Assembly: GCF_024054035.1 (NCBI RefSeq)
Contig: NZ_JAMXQU010000001.1
Span: 1-64,000 of the forward strand
DNA length: 64,000 bases
Origin: Asaia lannensis NBRC 102526
GTDB taxonomy: Bacteria; Pseudomonadota; Alphaproteobacteria; Acetobacterales; Acetobacteraceae
Direction: 5' to 3'
Shown here: positions 15,932-24,927 of the stretch, one piece after another
How the letters are laid out: each line of letters starts with the position of its first letter
Position numbering within the stretch: position 1 is the stretch's first letter
The notes under the pieces: model-generated
Database searches by the model: none
What the model saw: only the letters and a program-made list of their open reading frames with translations
What the model was told of the DNA's origin: nothing
Position numbers and translations under genes: made by a program

Positions 15932-18261
15932 GATGCCAGTCCCAGAATACGGCATAGCAACGGGAGCGCCTCATTGCTGAAAATGGCAGAAAGGGGACCT
16001 GTCGTGTCTCCGGCGTAAACCGCTTTTGTCGGTGTAGGCTGAAGAAGGGTGTCCAGAAGGCGTTTACGGGTTGTAAGGGCGAAATCGCTGAAGCTTCTGC
16101 GCATCATGGGCAGGATCTCGATGAACTGGGTCTCATCGAGAGTCATGATCCAGTCATCCAGCGCAGCCAGGAGCGCATGATCCTGAACCAGTATTTCAGC
16201 ACCGCCCGAAAGGAAGCTCTCGATGAAGTCACCCGCATCCGCAGCTGGGACAGGCGGAAGCAACGAACGCGAGAAACCTGCCAGAACGAACGTTACAGGT
16301 TCGGCCTGTCTGTCATGGAGGAGCCGCAACGCCGTGCCTCGTATCGTGGGCGACACGGTATCATGCGCGATGGCCGAGCGCAGGGCATGATCCCACAGGC
16401 CGGTCAGATGGGCTTCGCCGAACAGGGTGACAGATTGGTCGAAACCAGCCATGACCTCTTTCGTGCTGCACGCGGCCTTTTTGTCTATTCCGCGGCATGA
16501 GAACGAAAATCCAGCACATATTTCCACACATAGCGTCCAGACGAGCGTTCTCAGTGCGGCTTCAGGCAGAGGTCTTGCGCCGCCATAGCGCAGCAGTGAA
16601 ACAAGTGTTACGACGCTTTCCATCAACGATGCCATGGACTGGGTCGTGACGGCGACATCGTGTAGTCTGGTAATGACTTGGTCCGTCGCATCGGGCAGAT
16701 CGGCAAGGAGACACTGCCGCACGAGCCCGGACAGCACGGCGATATCCGCACTGCGTCCGGCGTCGGCAATCGCCTTGTTGTTTGCAGCCTGCTCGATGGT
16801 AACCCCGTAGGGTAGGGCCTGGACCAGAGCGATTGCATAGGAGGGCGACCAGCTCATCCGCCAGATTTCGCGATAGGTACCGCGTCCGGCTGCGCCATCG
16901 ACAAGCCTCCCCCATGGAAGGTCAAGCACCGTGAGACGATGGAGCAGGGTCGAGCGCAACAGCCCGGCCTCCGTCCTCAGATCAAGGGTGATATCGCGTG
17001 GCTCGGTTTCGGGCTTGAGGCGGCATTTTTTCTGCCAGCGCTCCAGATCGCGGGCGAGGGGGATCTGAGGCACCGCAGGATCGAGTGCCCCGATTTGCTC
17101 ACCGATCAGAAGCCGAGACTGGATCAAGCTCAGAGGTGCCGTTTCGCCATGGCACAGAACGGCATGCGCGGCATCCTGCATTTCAGCCAGATCGGGCAGG
17201 GATTTGCCTCTTATCGCGGCAAGAGCCAGAGCAAGACGTGCGGCTTCAAGGGTCGAGGCCGACGAGGTAACAAGACCCTCGCTACGCAGGAGTCCCGATA
17301 CTTTTGCAAGCCATCCGGCAGTAAAACTTTCAGCGGTGAGGGGCAATTGAACGGCGCGCTCCTTCAGGTGCCAGAGATGGCGATACCAGCCCGGTGCCGT
17401 TACACCGGCGCTATAGCCCGATCCGCTGGCAAGTCTTGCGTCGCTCCAGGGCACCCAGGCTGAGTCCGTCCTGACCTTTTTCAGATCGCGTATCAGGGCC
17501 CGGTCTGCGGAGTAGCCGGTCTTTCGTTTCAGAGCCGGGACATGCCAGGCACCTGTTACGACTGCAATCTGACCCTCCTCATCTTTCAGTGCCTGACGCA
17601 GTGCAATGCGCATGAAAGCCTCGCGCAGCAGATCGCGTCTGTATCGTTGCGGGGTCAAGAGCGATCCAGTCTCGGCTGAGTCACGCAGTGCAGTCATGGC
17701 CGTGTCGATGGCTGCGAAAACAGCCGGTCCAGGAGCGGCATGCTCGACCATGGCATGCCACCAGGCCTCGCCATCCGCATATCCCGCAAGCTGCGCCAGA
17801 TCGTCGAGCGGATCGAGCTTCGTAATTGCCTGCAATTCTGCCTGATGATCGTCTGTGTATGTCTTCTGATCTTGGTCGTTGTCCGCAAAGTTGCCCGCAG
17901 CGGGAGTTTCACGGCCTGGGGGGACGGACGTATCCTCCCATGCCAGAAGACAGGCGGCAGGCCAGTCAATGAAACGTACGTTCCGGTTGTGACGTGCAGC
18001 CCATAAAAGCGCCTGCCATTCGGGAGAATAATCGGCGAACGGGGAGAATACCGCATTGGCGGGATTATCTGTCTGGTAGTGCAGCAGTGCGAGCGGGGGC
18101 GTCATACCTTCGAGCGCGGCATAGGGCACCAGCCTATCTGCCTCGGGCTGTCCCTCTATCAGAACAAGGGCCGGAGCGAGATCGTCCAGGGCCGCGATCA
18201 GACTTGCTGCCGAGCCTGGTCCGTGATGACGTATGCCAAAGAAATGCAGACGTGGATCCAT
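15928..18261 (-). CDS. DUF5682 family protein, 777 aa
   Basis: Recognised by the N-terminal signature FGIRHHGPGSA (residues 8-18) and VLIEGQPEAD (about 33-42), a pattern shared by DUF5682 and reminiscent of the ChaN/EreA/TraB-like fold (known similarity as I recall it, not verified). The remaining 700 residues are mainly helical, with FIDWPAA and VTGAWHVPALKRK as other recognisable points of the first domain. No membrane segment or signal. Biochemical function is unknown. Six bases after the MoxR gene and overlapping the VWA gene by four bases, so translation of the three is coupled. Confidence 0.82.
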   Translation of the reverse strand: MDPRLHFFGIRHHGPGSAASLIAALDDLAPALVLIEGQPEADRLVPYAALEGMTPPLALLHYQTDNPANAVFSPFADYSPEWQALLWAARHNRNVRFIDWPAACLLAWEDTSVPPGRETPAAGNFADNDQDQKTYTDDHQAELQAITKLDPLDDLAQLAGYADGEAWWHAMVEHAAPGPAVFAAIDTAMTALRDSAETGSLLTPQRYRRDLLREAFMRIALRQALKDEEGQIAVVTGAWHVPALKRKTGYSADRALIRDLKKVRTDSAWVPWSDARLASGSGYSAGVTAPGWYRHLWHLKERAVQLPLTAESFTAGWLAKVSGLLRSEGLVTSSASTLEAARLALALAAIRGKSLPDLAEMQDAAHAVLCHGETAPLSLIQSRLLIGEQIGALDPAVPQIPLARDLERWQKKCRLKPETEPRDITLDLRTEAGLLRSTLLHRLTVLDLPWGRLVDGAAGRGTYREIWRMSWSPSYAIALVQALPYGVTIEQAANNKAIADAGRSADIAVLSGLVRQCLLADLPDATDQVITRLHDVAVTTQSMASLMESVVTLVSLLRYGGARPLPEAALRTLVWTLCVEICAGFSFSCRGIDKKAACSTKEVMAGFDQSVTLFGEAHLTGLWDHALRSAIAHDTVSPTIRGTALRLLHDRQAEPVTFVLAGFSRSLLPPVPAADAGDFIESFLSGGAEILVQDHALLAALDDWIMTLDETQFIEILPMMRRSFSDFALTTRKRLLDTLLQPTPTKAVYAGDTTGPLSAIFSNEALPLLCRILGLAS

Positions 18262-18267
18262 GGGTTG

Positions 18268-19350
18268 TCAGATCACATCCCGAATGGCGCCATAAAGATC
18301 GCGCCAGTCCTCACGCTTGCGCACGACATTTTCAAGATACTCCTCAAGAGCCTGCAAATCTGCGGCAGGATCTTTTACGATGGCACCGACCAGATTCCCG
18401 GCAAGCGATTGCGCGTCGATGGCGCCGCTGCCGAAATGGGCAGCTTCGGCCCAGGCATTGATTCCGACGGAAATCGCTTCAGCGGTGGAGAGCGAGCCAC
18501 TGATGGTCTTGAGCTTCAGCTTTCCATCCTGTGTCTGCCCTGCGCGTAACTCACGAAACATCGTCACGATACGGGCAATTTCCGCCTCTGCCGGAGCAAT
18601 CGGCGGCAGAGCAAGAGAAAGCCCGATTTCACCAATACGACGGGTGACGATATCTGTTTCTTCCTCATACGTGGCAGGAGGCGGCAGAACGACGACATTG
18701 AACCGTCTTTTCAAAGCGGACGAAAGGTCGTTTACGCCTTTGTCCCGGTTATTGGCTGTCGCGATCACGTTGAAACCCGGTTTGGCATGGATGGCATCGT
18801 CGAGTTCGGGAATGGGCATCATTTTCTCTGAGAGAATGGTGATGAGCGTATCCTGAACGTCCGATCCCATACGGGTCAGTTCTTCCAGACGGACGAGTGT
18901 GCCGTCCTGCATGGCGCGCATCATAGGGGTGCGCACGAGAGCCTCGGGGTCGGGCCCCTTGGCGAGCAGCATGGCATAATTCCAGCCATAGCGTATCTGG
19001 CTTTCATCTGTGCCTGCCGTGCACTGGATAACCCGGCTTGAGGTGCCGGAGATTGCCGCCGTCAGATGCTCCGATACCCATGATTTAGCCGTGCCCGGCA
19101 TACCCAGAAGAAGCAAAGCGCGATCGGTGGCGAGGGTTGCGACCGCAGTCTCGATCAGTCGCGGATTGCCTACGTATTTCGCGCTCACAGGCGTTCCATC
19201 TTTGGCTGAGCCGCCCATTAGATAGGTTACCACCGCCCGGGGCGAGAGCGCCCAGTTTGCCGGACGGGCATGGGTGTCGCCACGTTTGAGCGCATCGAGT
19301 TCATGGGCGTAGCGTTCTTCCGCGCCTTGACGCAGACGTGTTTCCGTCAT
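18268..19350 (-). CDS. MoxR-family AAA+ ATPase
   Basis: 360 aa, one AAA+ module. Walker A GMPGTAKS (83-90), Walker B-like LVRLEELTR (152-160, with Glu-Glu in place of Asp-Glu), sensor-1 Asn in ATANNRD (198-204) and an arginine finger ALKRRF (212-217). This is the MoxR/RavA clade, which works with VWA proteins as a chaperone or remodelling machine. It overlaps the DUF5691 gene by four bases (ATGA at 19347-19350) and is followed six bases later by DUF5682. The SGTSSRVIQCTAGTDESQI stretch is typical of MoxR proteins that process a fold-back substrate loop. Confidence 0.88.
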   Translation of the reverse strand: MTETRLRQGAEERYAHELDALKRGDTHARPANWALSPRAVVTYLMGGSAKDGTPVSAKYVGNPRLIETAVATLATDRALLLLGMPGTAKSWVSEHLTAAISGTSSRVIQCTAGTDESQIRYGWNYAMLLAKGPDPEALVRTPMMRAMQDGTLVRLEELTRMGSDVQDTLITILSEKMMPIPELDDAIHAKPGFNVIATANNRDKGVNDLSSALKRRFNVVVLPPPATYEEETDIVTRRIGEIGLSLALPPIAPAEAEIARIVTMFRELRAGQTQDGKLKLKTISGSLSTAEAISVGINAWAEAAHFGSGAIDAQSLAGNLVGAIVKDPAADLQALEEYLENVVRKREDWRDLYGAIRDVI

Positions 19351-20813
19351 GATGACGTCTTTTCCTGATAAAGTCTGATGAGGGTGTCGACCAGAAAGAT
19401 AGCGCGTTCGCCTCCTCGCGGAGATCTGGCTTCAAGGTCATGACGCAGGGAGACGAGCCCCTCTGCAGGGGTCAGGGTGACACAGGCTACGAGACTACGC
19501 TCGCCGTGCGCGCCGTGATTTATGATCCCGTTCGACAGGATCTGTGCCTGAGCGCATGGCAGGGGGCCATCGCAGCGCTCTGCCAGACGTTCGATTGCAT
19601 AGTGCCATGCGGTTGTGATCGGTAGATCGGCTTGATGAGCAGGGCTTGCGATGACTGCTTCGAGACAATGGCGGCGGTCTGCCGCAGAGCGTAGACCGAG
19701 TTCGTCAAGGCCGTATGCTACGAGAAATGGCCAGAGAGGTTCCGGGGCATGGGCCGCGAGTTTCGAAAGCATGGCCCAGTTATGGTCATTCGCAGCGGCT
19801 ACACTCAAGCACTCCATCAGCCACTGGTCTTCGCTAGCCGCTGTCGCTAGATCGTCAGTGCTCATGCCCAGCATGGCGGCTATTGCCCTGCTTTCAATCA
19901 GACAATAATCCTGCCTCATCCACATGCCGATCAAGCTTTTCTCGTCCCGGTGTTTTTCGAGTGTCGCGGGTAGCTGCAGGGTGATTGTGGACTTGCGTCG
20001 CAGCAGGCCGGACCGGGTGACGATAAGCCGGGAGATGAAATCCTTAAGCTGGGACTGGGTCCGTATCGAACCGGGTAATCGGTCAAGAAAAACGGTCGCG
20101 CATCTGCGTATCTCGGCCGAGCGGTCTTTGCACAGCGCCTCAAGCAGGGGACGATCTCCAGCCGTACGATTGATCCAGAGCAGATTGACGAGCTGAAGCC
20201 TGGCTTCGGCTCTCTCTAGCGGCAGCTGTGCAGCAATGAGGTTGCGCGCCTGAATGGAGTCGCTTTCACGTAAAGCAGCAAGAAAGGCGAGACCGTCGGG
20301 GCGGGGGGCATGTGACCAGTTCGAGGCATTGATATCCTGAGCCACAGGGAAAGGCGTGCCGTCCCCATTCGTAGGTAGAAGAAAGGTAACGCGTTCATTC
20401 AGGGCGGCGTGATGACGCCGCCTGAATGCCCTGAGCTTTCCTTCATCGAAAGGGTGAAGCTGCAAGGCACAACGCGACAGGCACTGTGCGAGCGCCCGCC
20501 CGGCACTGTCCTTGCAGCTTCCCTGTTCTGTTCCGACAAGATGAAGAATCTGCCGTCTTGCTTCGTCGGAGACGATGGGGCGCGAGGCGACGAAAGGCAG
20601 AACGGTATCGAACATGTCCGGGCAGGCAGGCAGCCCGAAGGCGTGCGACTGGGTTAGCAGCGCCAAGACCGAGAGAGCGGCGGGGAGGGGAGGAATATTC
20701 TGCGATGCGCAAGAGGTAAACGCTACACCACAGAAATCAGGCAATGCCTCTGTATCGACCGGATGACGTGCCGTACCAAGCAGAAGAGATTGTGGGAGGC
20801 ATGATCGGCGCAT
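19347..20813 (-). CDS. DUF5691-like helical repeat protein
   Basis: 488 aa, mostly alpha-helical, with HEAT-like character (repeated Leu/Ala-rich helices, for example 210-300). I assign DUF5691 from position in the cluster and the start MRRSCLPQSLLLGTARHP; the family call is moderate. The ATG at 20813 is chosen because it overlaps the stop of the SWIM gene as TGATG and has GGAGG five bases upstream; a Met at 20825 and a longer open frame overlapping the SWIM gene exist but have no ribosome site. Cytoplasmic. Possibly a scaffold or adaptor of the MoxR/VWA machine (inference). Confidence 0.75.
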   Translation of the reverse strand: MRRSCLPQSLLLGTARHPVDTEALPDFCGVAFTSCASQNIPPLPAALSVLALLTQSHAFGLPACPDMFDTVLPFVASRPIVSDEARRQILHLVGTEQGSCKDSAGRALAQCLSRCALQLHPFDEGKLRAFRRRHHAALNERVTFLLPTNGDGTPFPVAQDINASNWSHAPRPDGLAFLAALRESDSIQARNLIAAQLPLERAEARLQLVNLLWINRTAGDRPLLEALCKDRSAEIRRCATVFLDRLPGSIRTQSQLKDFISRLIVTRSGLLRRKSTITLQLPATLEKHRDEKSLIGMWMRQDYCLIESRAIAAMLGMSTDDLATAASEDQWLMECLSVAAANDHNWAMLSKLAAHAPEPLWPFLVAYGLDELGLRSAADRRHCLEAVIASPAHQADLPITTAWHYAIERLAERCDGPLPCAQAQILSNGIINHGAHGERSLVACVTLTPAEGLVSLRHDLEARSPRGGERAIFLVDTLIRLYQEKTSS

Positions 20814-22228
20814 CAGAGCCTCCATATACCCAGCGAGGTACTGGCCAGCAAAGGAGTGAAAACCCTTCCGTTCCACAGACCGAACAGGCCCACTGGGCCG
20901 ACACGGCACAGGCAGCGGGCAGAGTCGACGCAGTTTTGCACCACGGGAAGGACGATATCGTCCTCGACGAGAAAGAGACTGTCTCCTGAGCTGCGTAGAA
21001 AGACCGGTGACACTGCGAGAGGAAAATCACCGAGCCAGGGTTTTGCGGCAAGGGCGTGACGCCAGTCGTTCAGGGCGGTAGCAAGCGACCGGGGCCGGCA
21101 TGACCACGGAGCAGATGCCTGTTCCGTGCCGTGGCTGGATGCAATCTGGACACGCAACGGCACAGGGGAGGGATAATAGACGCATTCTGCATCCATCGTG
21201 TCGTCGACGAGAAAAGGAAGCGACCCCGCTTGGCTTCCCGGAACGATATAATCGACCAGCAGAGCGAAAACGGTTGGCTCGTTTTCGAGCCCGAGCCATG
21301 TCTCGATACGCTTCATACGATCCGGTTGAACCGTTTCCTTGATGCCGAGAACACGCCAGGACCCGGAGCGCTTCAGTGCTGAAGATTCGCTGAGCAGCTC
21401 CTCGCGCGTCATGACCCAACCCGACGCTCTTCTGGCATCAGCGACGAGCGCGGCGGGTAGCGTGTCGGACCGGAGGCATGTCCGGCCCAGCAATAGCAAG
21501 GCAGCAAAGCATCTAGCCGCTTCGAAAGGGCGGTCGTGTGAGTCGACGGATAAAAGCATGTCGGGCAACGCCGACACACGATTGGCCAATCCCGGCGCTT
21601 TTGCATCGTAAAGGCGTTTTGCCAGGGTCACGCATGCGGTTCTGGCGCGCTGGTCGAACCCAGCCAGACCTTGATCGATCTGATCGCTGAGCCACTGTTC
21701 CATGCACTCCACCCCTTCGGTGAAGAGGGCTTCACGTTTGAGCCTGTTTCTCTCGCGCTGTGCATGTGTTTTGAGAAGGGAGGCCGCAGCGGGTCGTTCA
21801 TTGCCGGCCTCTGCATCGGGCACAGAGAATCCGGCTTTTGCGCCCGACGCGTTTTCCTCTTGACCCTTTTGCTCTCTGTCTTGCGTACGGGCCGCCCCGC
21901 GACGGCGGGACAGCCACTCCTGCACCCAGAGTGGAATGGCGGGATCCACGGTAAAGGGAATCGTTCCAAGGGCACGAAAGCCCATCAGGGCCAGACAATG
22001 CTTGCATGGAAATTTCCGGCTTGGGCAGCTGCATTTATACCCGGCATCGCTTTCAGAAAGGCATACGCGATATGGTGTTGCTCCCGAACCCTGACATTCG
22101 CCCCAGACAAGGCCCCGGCCATCCTCGCCGAGATTGACCCAATGCGAAGGCGTCATGAGTTTTTGAGCAGCTGTCAGACTCGCCTGATCCGGCGCAAGTC
22201 GGGAGATCCGGTCAAGGGCGTCAGACAA
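20813..22228 (-). CDS. SWIM zinc-finger protein
   Basis: 471 aa. The N-terminus SDALDRISRLAPDQ...WGECQGSG followed by a SWIM finger CxCx6CxH (Cys66, Cys68, Cys75, His77 in CSCPSRKFPCKH) is characteristic of the SWIM proteins that head SWIM/MoxR/VWA clusters. SWIM domains bind DNA or protein. A charged linker (about 110-165) leads to a large C-terminal domain. The start is placed at TTG 22228, with TGGAG upstream, because it gives the family-typical N-terminus; the frame stays open 70 codons further to an ATG at 22438 but that extension looks non-coding. First gene of the five-gene unit. Confidence 0.8.
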   Translation of the reverse strand: MSDALDRISRLAPDQASLTAAQKLMTPSHWVNLGEDGRGLVWGECQGSGATPYRVCLSESDAGYKCSCPSRKFPCKHCLALMGFRALGTIPFTVDPAIPLWVQEWLSRRRGAARTQDREQKGQEENASGAKAGFSVPDAEAGNERPAAASLLKTHAQRERNRLKREALFTEGVECMEQWLSDQIDQGLAGFDQRARTACVTLAKRLYDAKAPGLANRVSALPDMLLSVDSHDRPFEAARCFAALLLLGRTCLRSDTLPAALVADARRASGWVMTREELLSESSALKRSGSWRVLGIKETVQPDRMKRIETWLGLENEPTVFALLVDYIVPGSQAGSLPFLVDDTMDAECVYYPSPVPLRVQIASSHGTEQASAPWSCRPRSLATALNDWRHALAAKPWLGDFPLAVSPVFLRSSGDSLFLVEDDIVLPVVQNCVDSARCLCRVGPVGLFGLWNGRVFTPLLASTSLGIWRL

Positions 22229-22598
22229 AGGGGCTCCAGTCGATTGGGGTGGCCGGAAAGGACAAAGTGCCAGAAGTAAAACGCTCGGTCGAATTAACAG
22301 TCCGTCGTATATCGACAGGTGAATGACGGGAGTTATCTGCCATCGACGTAAACTGTATTCCAGTCCGACCGGGATCGTGGCAGCTATGGATCGGCAATAC
22401 CAGTCAGATTCGCTTGAGCAGGAAGCTGTTTTCTGCATCCTAGCTGGAAAGGGCCGACTGCAGGGAAGAGCGTGACGTCAATCTGGCGTTGCGCGTCGGA
22501 AATCGCTAAAAGCGGCCTCGGAATGACTGTTGCCCATCCGACCGCAGCGCCTTTGTGCCAGGGGAAACCATGCGGAACAGGCGAGAAGTAGGATCAAT
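22229..22598. other. Divergent promoter region, no gene seen
   Basis: The 370 bases between the SWIM gene and accD should carry both promoters. In many alphaproteobacteria trpA precedes accD; nothing like trpA is present here. No palindrome or RNA element stood out. Confidence 0.45.
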
Positions 22599-23471
22599 AT
22601 GAGCTGGCTGACCGAATACGTTCGACCGAAAATCCGTGGCCTTCTGCAGCGCGAAGTGCCGGAGAACCTGTGGACCAGCTGTGAGTCCTGCTCGCAGATG
22701 ATCCTGATCAAGGATCTCGAAAAGGCACAGCGCGTCTGCCCGCATTGCGGCCATCATGGCAAGGCCAAGGCCAGTGAGCGTCTCGACTGGACATTCGATG
22801 ACGGCAAATACACCAAGATCGAGCTTCCCAAGGTGCCGAGCGATCCGCTCGGTTTTCGCGACCAGAAGAAATATGCCGACCGTCTGAAAGATGCCAAGGC
22901 GAAGACCCATCTCGATGAGTCGCTCGCTGTAGCGCATGGCAAGATCGGCGGTCACGATGCGGTCGTCGCCGTCATGGCCTATGAGTTCATGGCCGGTACC
23001 ATGGGCACTGCGCTGGGTGAGGCCTTTATCGCGGCATGCCGTCTGGCTGTACTGCAGAAAGCCGCACTGGTCATTTATACCGCATCGGGCGGTGCGCGCA
23101 TGCAGGAAGGCGTTCTTTCGCTTATGCAGATGCCGCGCACGACCATTGGCGTCGAGATGCTCAAGGATGCGGGTCTGCCCTATATCGTCGTGCTGACCAA
23201 CCCGACCACGGGTGGTGTGTCGGCTTCGTTCGCGATGCTGGGCGACGTGCAGATTGCCGAGCCCGAGGCTCTGATTGCCTTTACCGGCCCGCGTGTGATT
23301 CAGGATACGGTGCGCGAGAAGCTCCCGGAGGGCTTCCAGCGTTCCGAATATCTGCGTGACCACGGCATGGTCGATATGGTCGTGGCCCGTCCCGATCTGC
23401 ATGCCATGCTTGGCCGACTGATCGGTATGATGATGAACAAGCCGGTCGAGTCCTCCGTCGAAGCGGCCTGA
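22599..23471 (+). CDS. accD: Acetyl-CoA carboxylase carboxyltransferase subunit beta
   Basis: 290 aa, first committed step of fatty acid synthesis: transfers carboxyl from carboxybiotin to acetyl-CoA together with AccA. Starts MSWLTEYVRPKIRG. A four-cysteine zinc ribbon (CESC ... CPHCGHH) covers about residues 27-52, then the crotonase-like carboxyltransferase core with TASGGARMQEG and NPTTGGVSASFAMLGD. The ATG at 22599 is family-consistent; the frame is open 23 codons upstream without support. folC follows after 68 bases, the usual accD-folC pair. Confidence 0.96.
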   Translation: MSWLTEYVRPKIRGLLQREVPENLWTSCESCSQMILIKDLEKAQRVCPHCGHHGKAKASERLDWTFDDGKYTKIELPKVPSDPLGFRDQKKYADRLKDAKAKTHLDESLAVAHGKIGGHDAVVAVMAYEFMAGTMGTALGEAFIAACRLAVLQKAALVIYTASGGARMQEGVLSLMQMPRTTIGVEMLKDAGLPYIVVLTNPTTGGVSASFAMLGDVQIAEPEALIAFTGPRVIQDTVREKLPEGFQRSEYLRDHGMVDMVVARPDLHAMLGRLIGMMMNKPVESSVEAA

Positions 23472-23487
23472 CACCTCCGGTTTTCCT

Positions 23488-23510
23488 CCCGCCCTGCGTG
23501 ACAGGGCGGG
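23488..23510. terminator. Hairpin between accD and folC
   Basis: CCCGCCCTG (23488-23496) and CAGGGCGGG (23502-23510) form a 9-bp GC-rich stem with a 5-base loop. Only TTCT follows, so it may attenuate rather than end the accD transcript, or stabilise its 3' end. Confidence 0.5.
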
Positions 23511-23539
23511 TTCTGACCTGCCTTCTCCCGAAGTGACCC

Positions 23540-24898
23540 ATGACGACAAAAGCCGCTCCGGCCAAGCTCAGCGATGAATATGAGGGCCGGACCGGTGTCG
23601 TTCTGGCTCGCGTGCAGGCGCTCTACCCTAAACTGATCGATCTTTCCCTGTCCCGGCTCCATACCCTGCTGGACAAGCTGGGTAACCCTGAGCGCGCATT
23701 GCCGCCCGTCATTCATGTGGCAGGCACGAACGGCAAGGGCAGCACCTGCGCCAATCTGCGCGCTATTGCCGAGCAGGCCGGTATGGCCGTGCATGTCATG
23801 ACCAGCCCGCATCTTGTGGATGTGACAGAGCGCTTTCGTCTGGCCGGGAAGCTGGTCAGTGAAGAAGAACTCGTCGACACGCTCGAGGAGATCGAGCGGG
23901 TCAATGACGGGGCGCCGATCACAGTGTTCGAGGTTCTGACGGCGGCCGGTCTGCTTCTGTTTTCGCGTCATCCTGCCGATCTGGTCATTCTGGAAGTCGG
24001 TCTCGGCGGTCGTCTGGATGCGACCAATGTCGTCGCGCGCCCGGTCGCCTGCGTGATCACCCCCGTCGACCTCGATCATCAGGCGTTTCTGGGAGAGACG
24101 CTCGCCCTGATCGCCTCTGAAAAAGCCGGGATCATCAAGCCGGGCGTGCCGGTGGTCTGCGCAATGCAGCATGATGAAGTGCGTAACGTCATTGCGGCCA
24201 AGGCGTCGTCCTGCGCTGCGCCGCTCTGGCTGGTCGGGCGCGATATCGACTATGCCTGGCATGAGGATGACAGCCCGGCTGACGGGATGTCTCCCGCTGC
24301 TGACGTAGGCGACGGGACGCTGGCGTATCGCGATCCCCTGGGTGAACTGACGCTCCCGGCACCGGGATTGAAAGGCGTGCATCAGGCGGCCAACGCTGTG
24401 CTTGCGGTCTCCGCGTTACGGGCAAGCGGTCTGTCTCTGCCAGAGACTGCCTGGGCAGGCATAGCCCATACCCGATGGCCTGCAAGACTGCAGCGTCTTG
24501 AGGGAAAGCTTGCAGCTCTTCTGCCCGAAGGGTGGGAGCTGTGGCTCGATGGCGGCCATAACCCGAATGCCGGCGAAGCGCTTGCTGCGACACTCGCGAG
24601 CTGGTCGGACCGCCCGCTTCATGTGATTGTCGGGATGAAACAGAGCAAGGATGCTGCGGGTTTTCTGACCCCCATCCAGCGTCATGCGACAACCCTCCAT
24701 GCGGTGGCCGAAGAAGGGCAGCATCTGGCTTTGCCTGTCGATGATATCATCGCCGCATCGGGGGGCGTTGCTGTTGCCGGTCCGACCCTTGCTGCGATCC
24801 TGCCCCGTTTGCAGGGTCCCCCTGCCCGAGTGCTGATCTGTGGCAGTCTCTATCTGGCGGGTGTGGTTCTCAGGCAGGATGGAACGATACCCTGCTGA
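23540..24898 (+). CDS. folC: Bifunctional dihydrofolate synthase / folylpolyglutamate synthase
   Basis: 452 aa Mur-ligase-like enzyme adding glutamate to dihydropteroate and folates in the cytoplasm. The ATP-binding loop HVAGTNGKGST (about 56-66), TSPHLVDVTERF (about 89-100), EVGLGGRLDATN (about 152-163) and DLDHQAFLG are all present, as is the C-terminal LDGGHNPNA. Partner of accD in a conserved order. The stop codon lies in a strong hairpin. Confidence 0.95.
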   Translation: MTTKAAPAKLSDEYEGRTGVVLARVQALYPKLIDLSLSRLHTLLDKLGNPERALPPVIHVAGTNGKGSTCANLRAIAEQAGMAVHVMTSPHLVDVTERFRLAGKLVSEEELVDTLEEIERVNDGAPITVFEVLTAAGLLLFSRHPADLVILEVGLGGRLDATNVVARPVACVITPVDLDHQAFLGETLALIASEKAGIIKPGVPVVCAMQHDEVRNVIAAKASSCAAPLWLVGRDIDYAWHEDDSPADGMSPAADVGDGTLAYRDPLGELTLPAPGLKGVHQAANAVLAVSALRASGLSLPETAWAGIAHTRWPARLQRLEGKLAALLPEGWELWLDGGHNPNAGEALAATLASWSDRPLHVIVGMKQSKDAAGFLTPIQRHATTLHAVAEEGQHLALPVDDIIAASGGVAVAGPTLAAILPRLQGPPARVLICGSLYLAGVVLRQDGTIPC

Positions 24899-24910
24899 GG
24901 CAGGGTATCG
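24885..24910. terminator. Perfect hairpin over the folC stop codon
   Basis: CGATACCCTG (24885-24894) pairs with CAGGGTATCG (24901-24910) around a 6-base loop. It lies between convergent folC and galE and can serve both directions. No T-run on either side. Confidence 0.55.
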
Positions 24911-24927
24911 TCTCGCAAAAGGTTTTC

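Noticed and set aside
22506-23549. 347-codon minus-strand frame over accD
   Set aside because: Antisense of accD with typical low-complexity composition.
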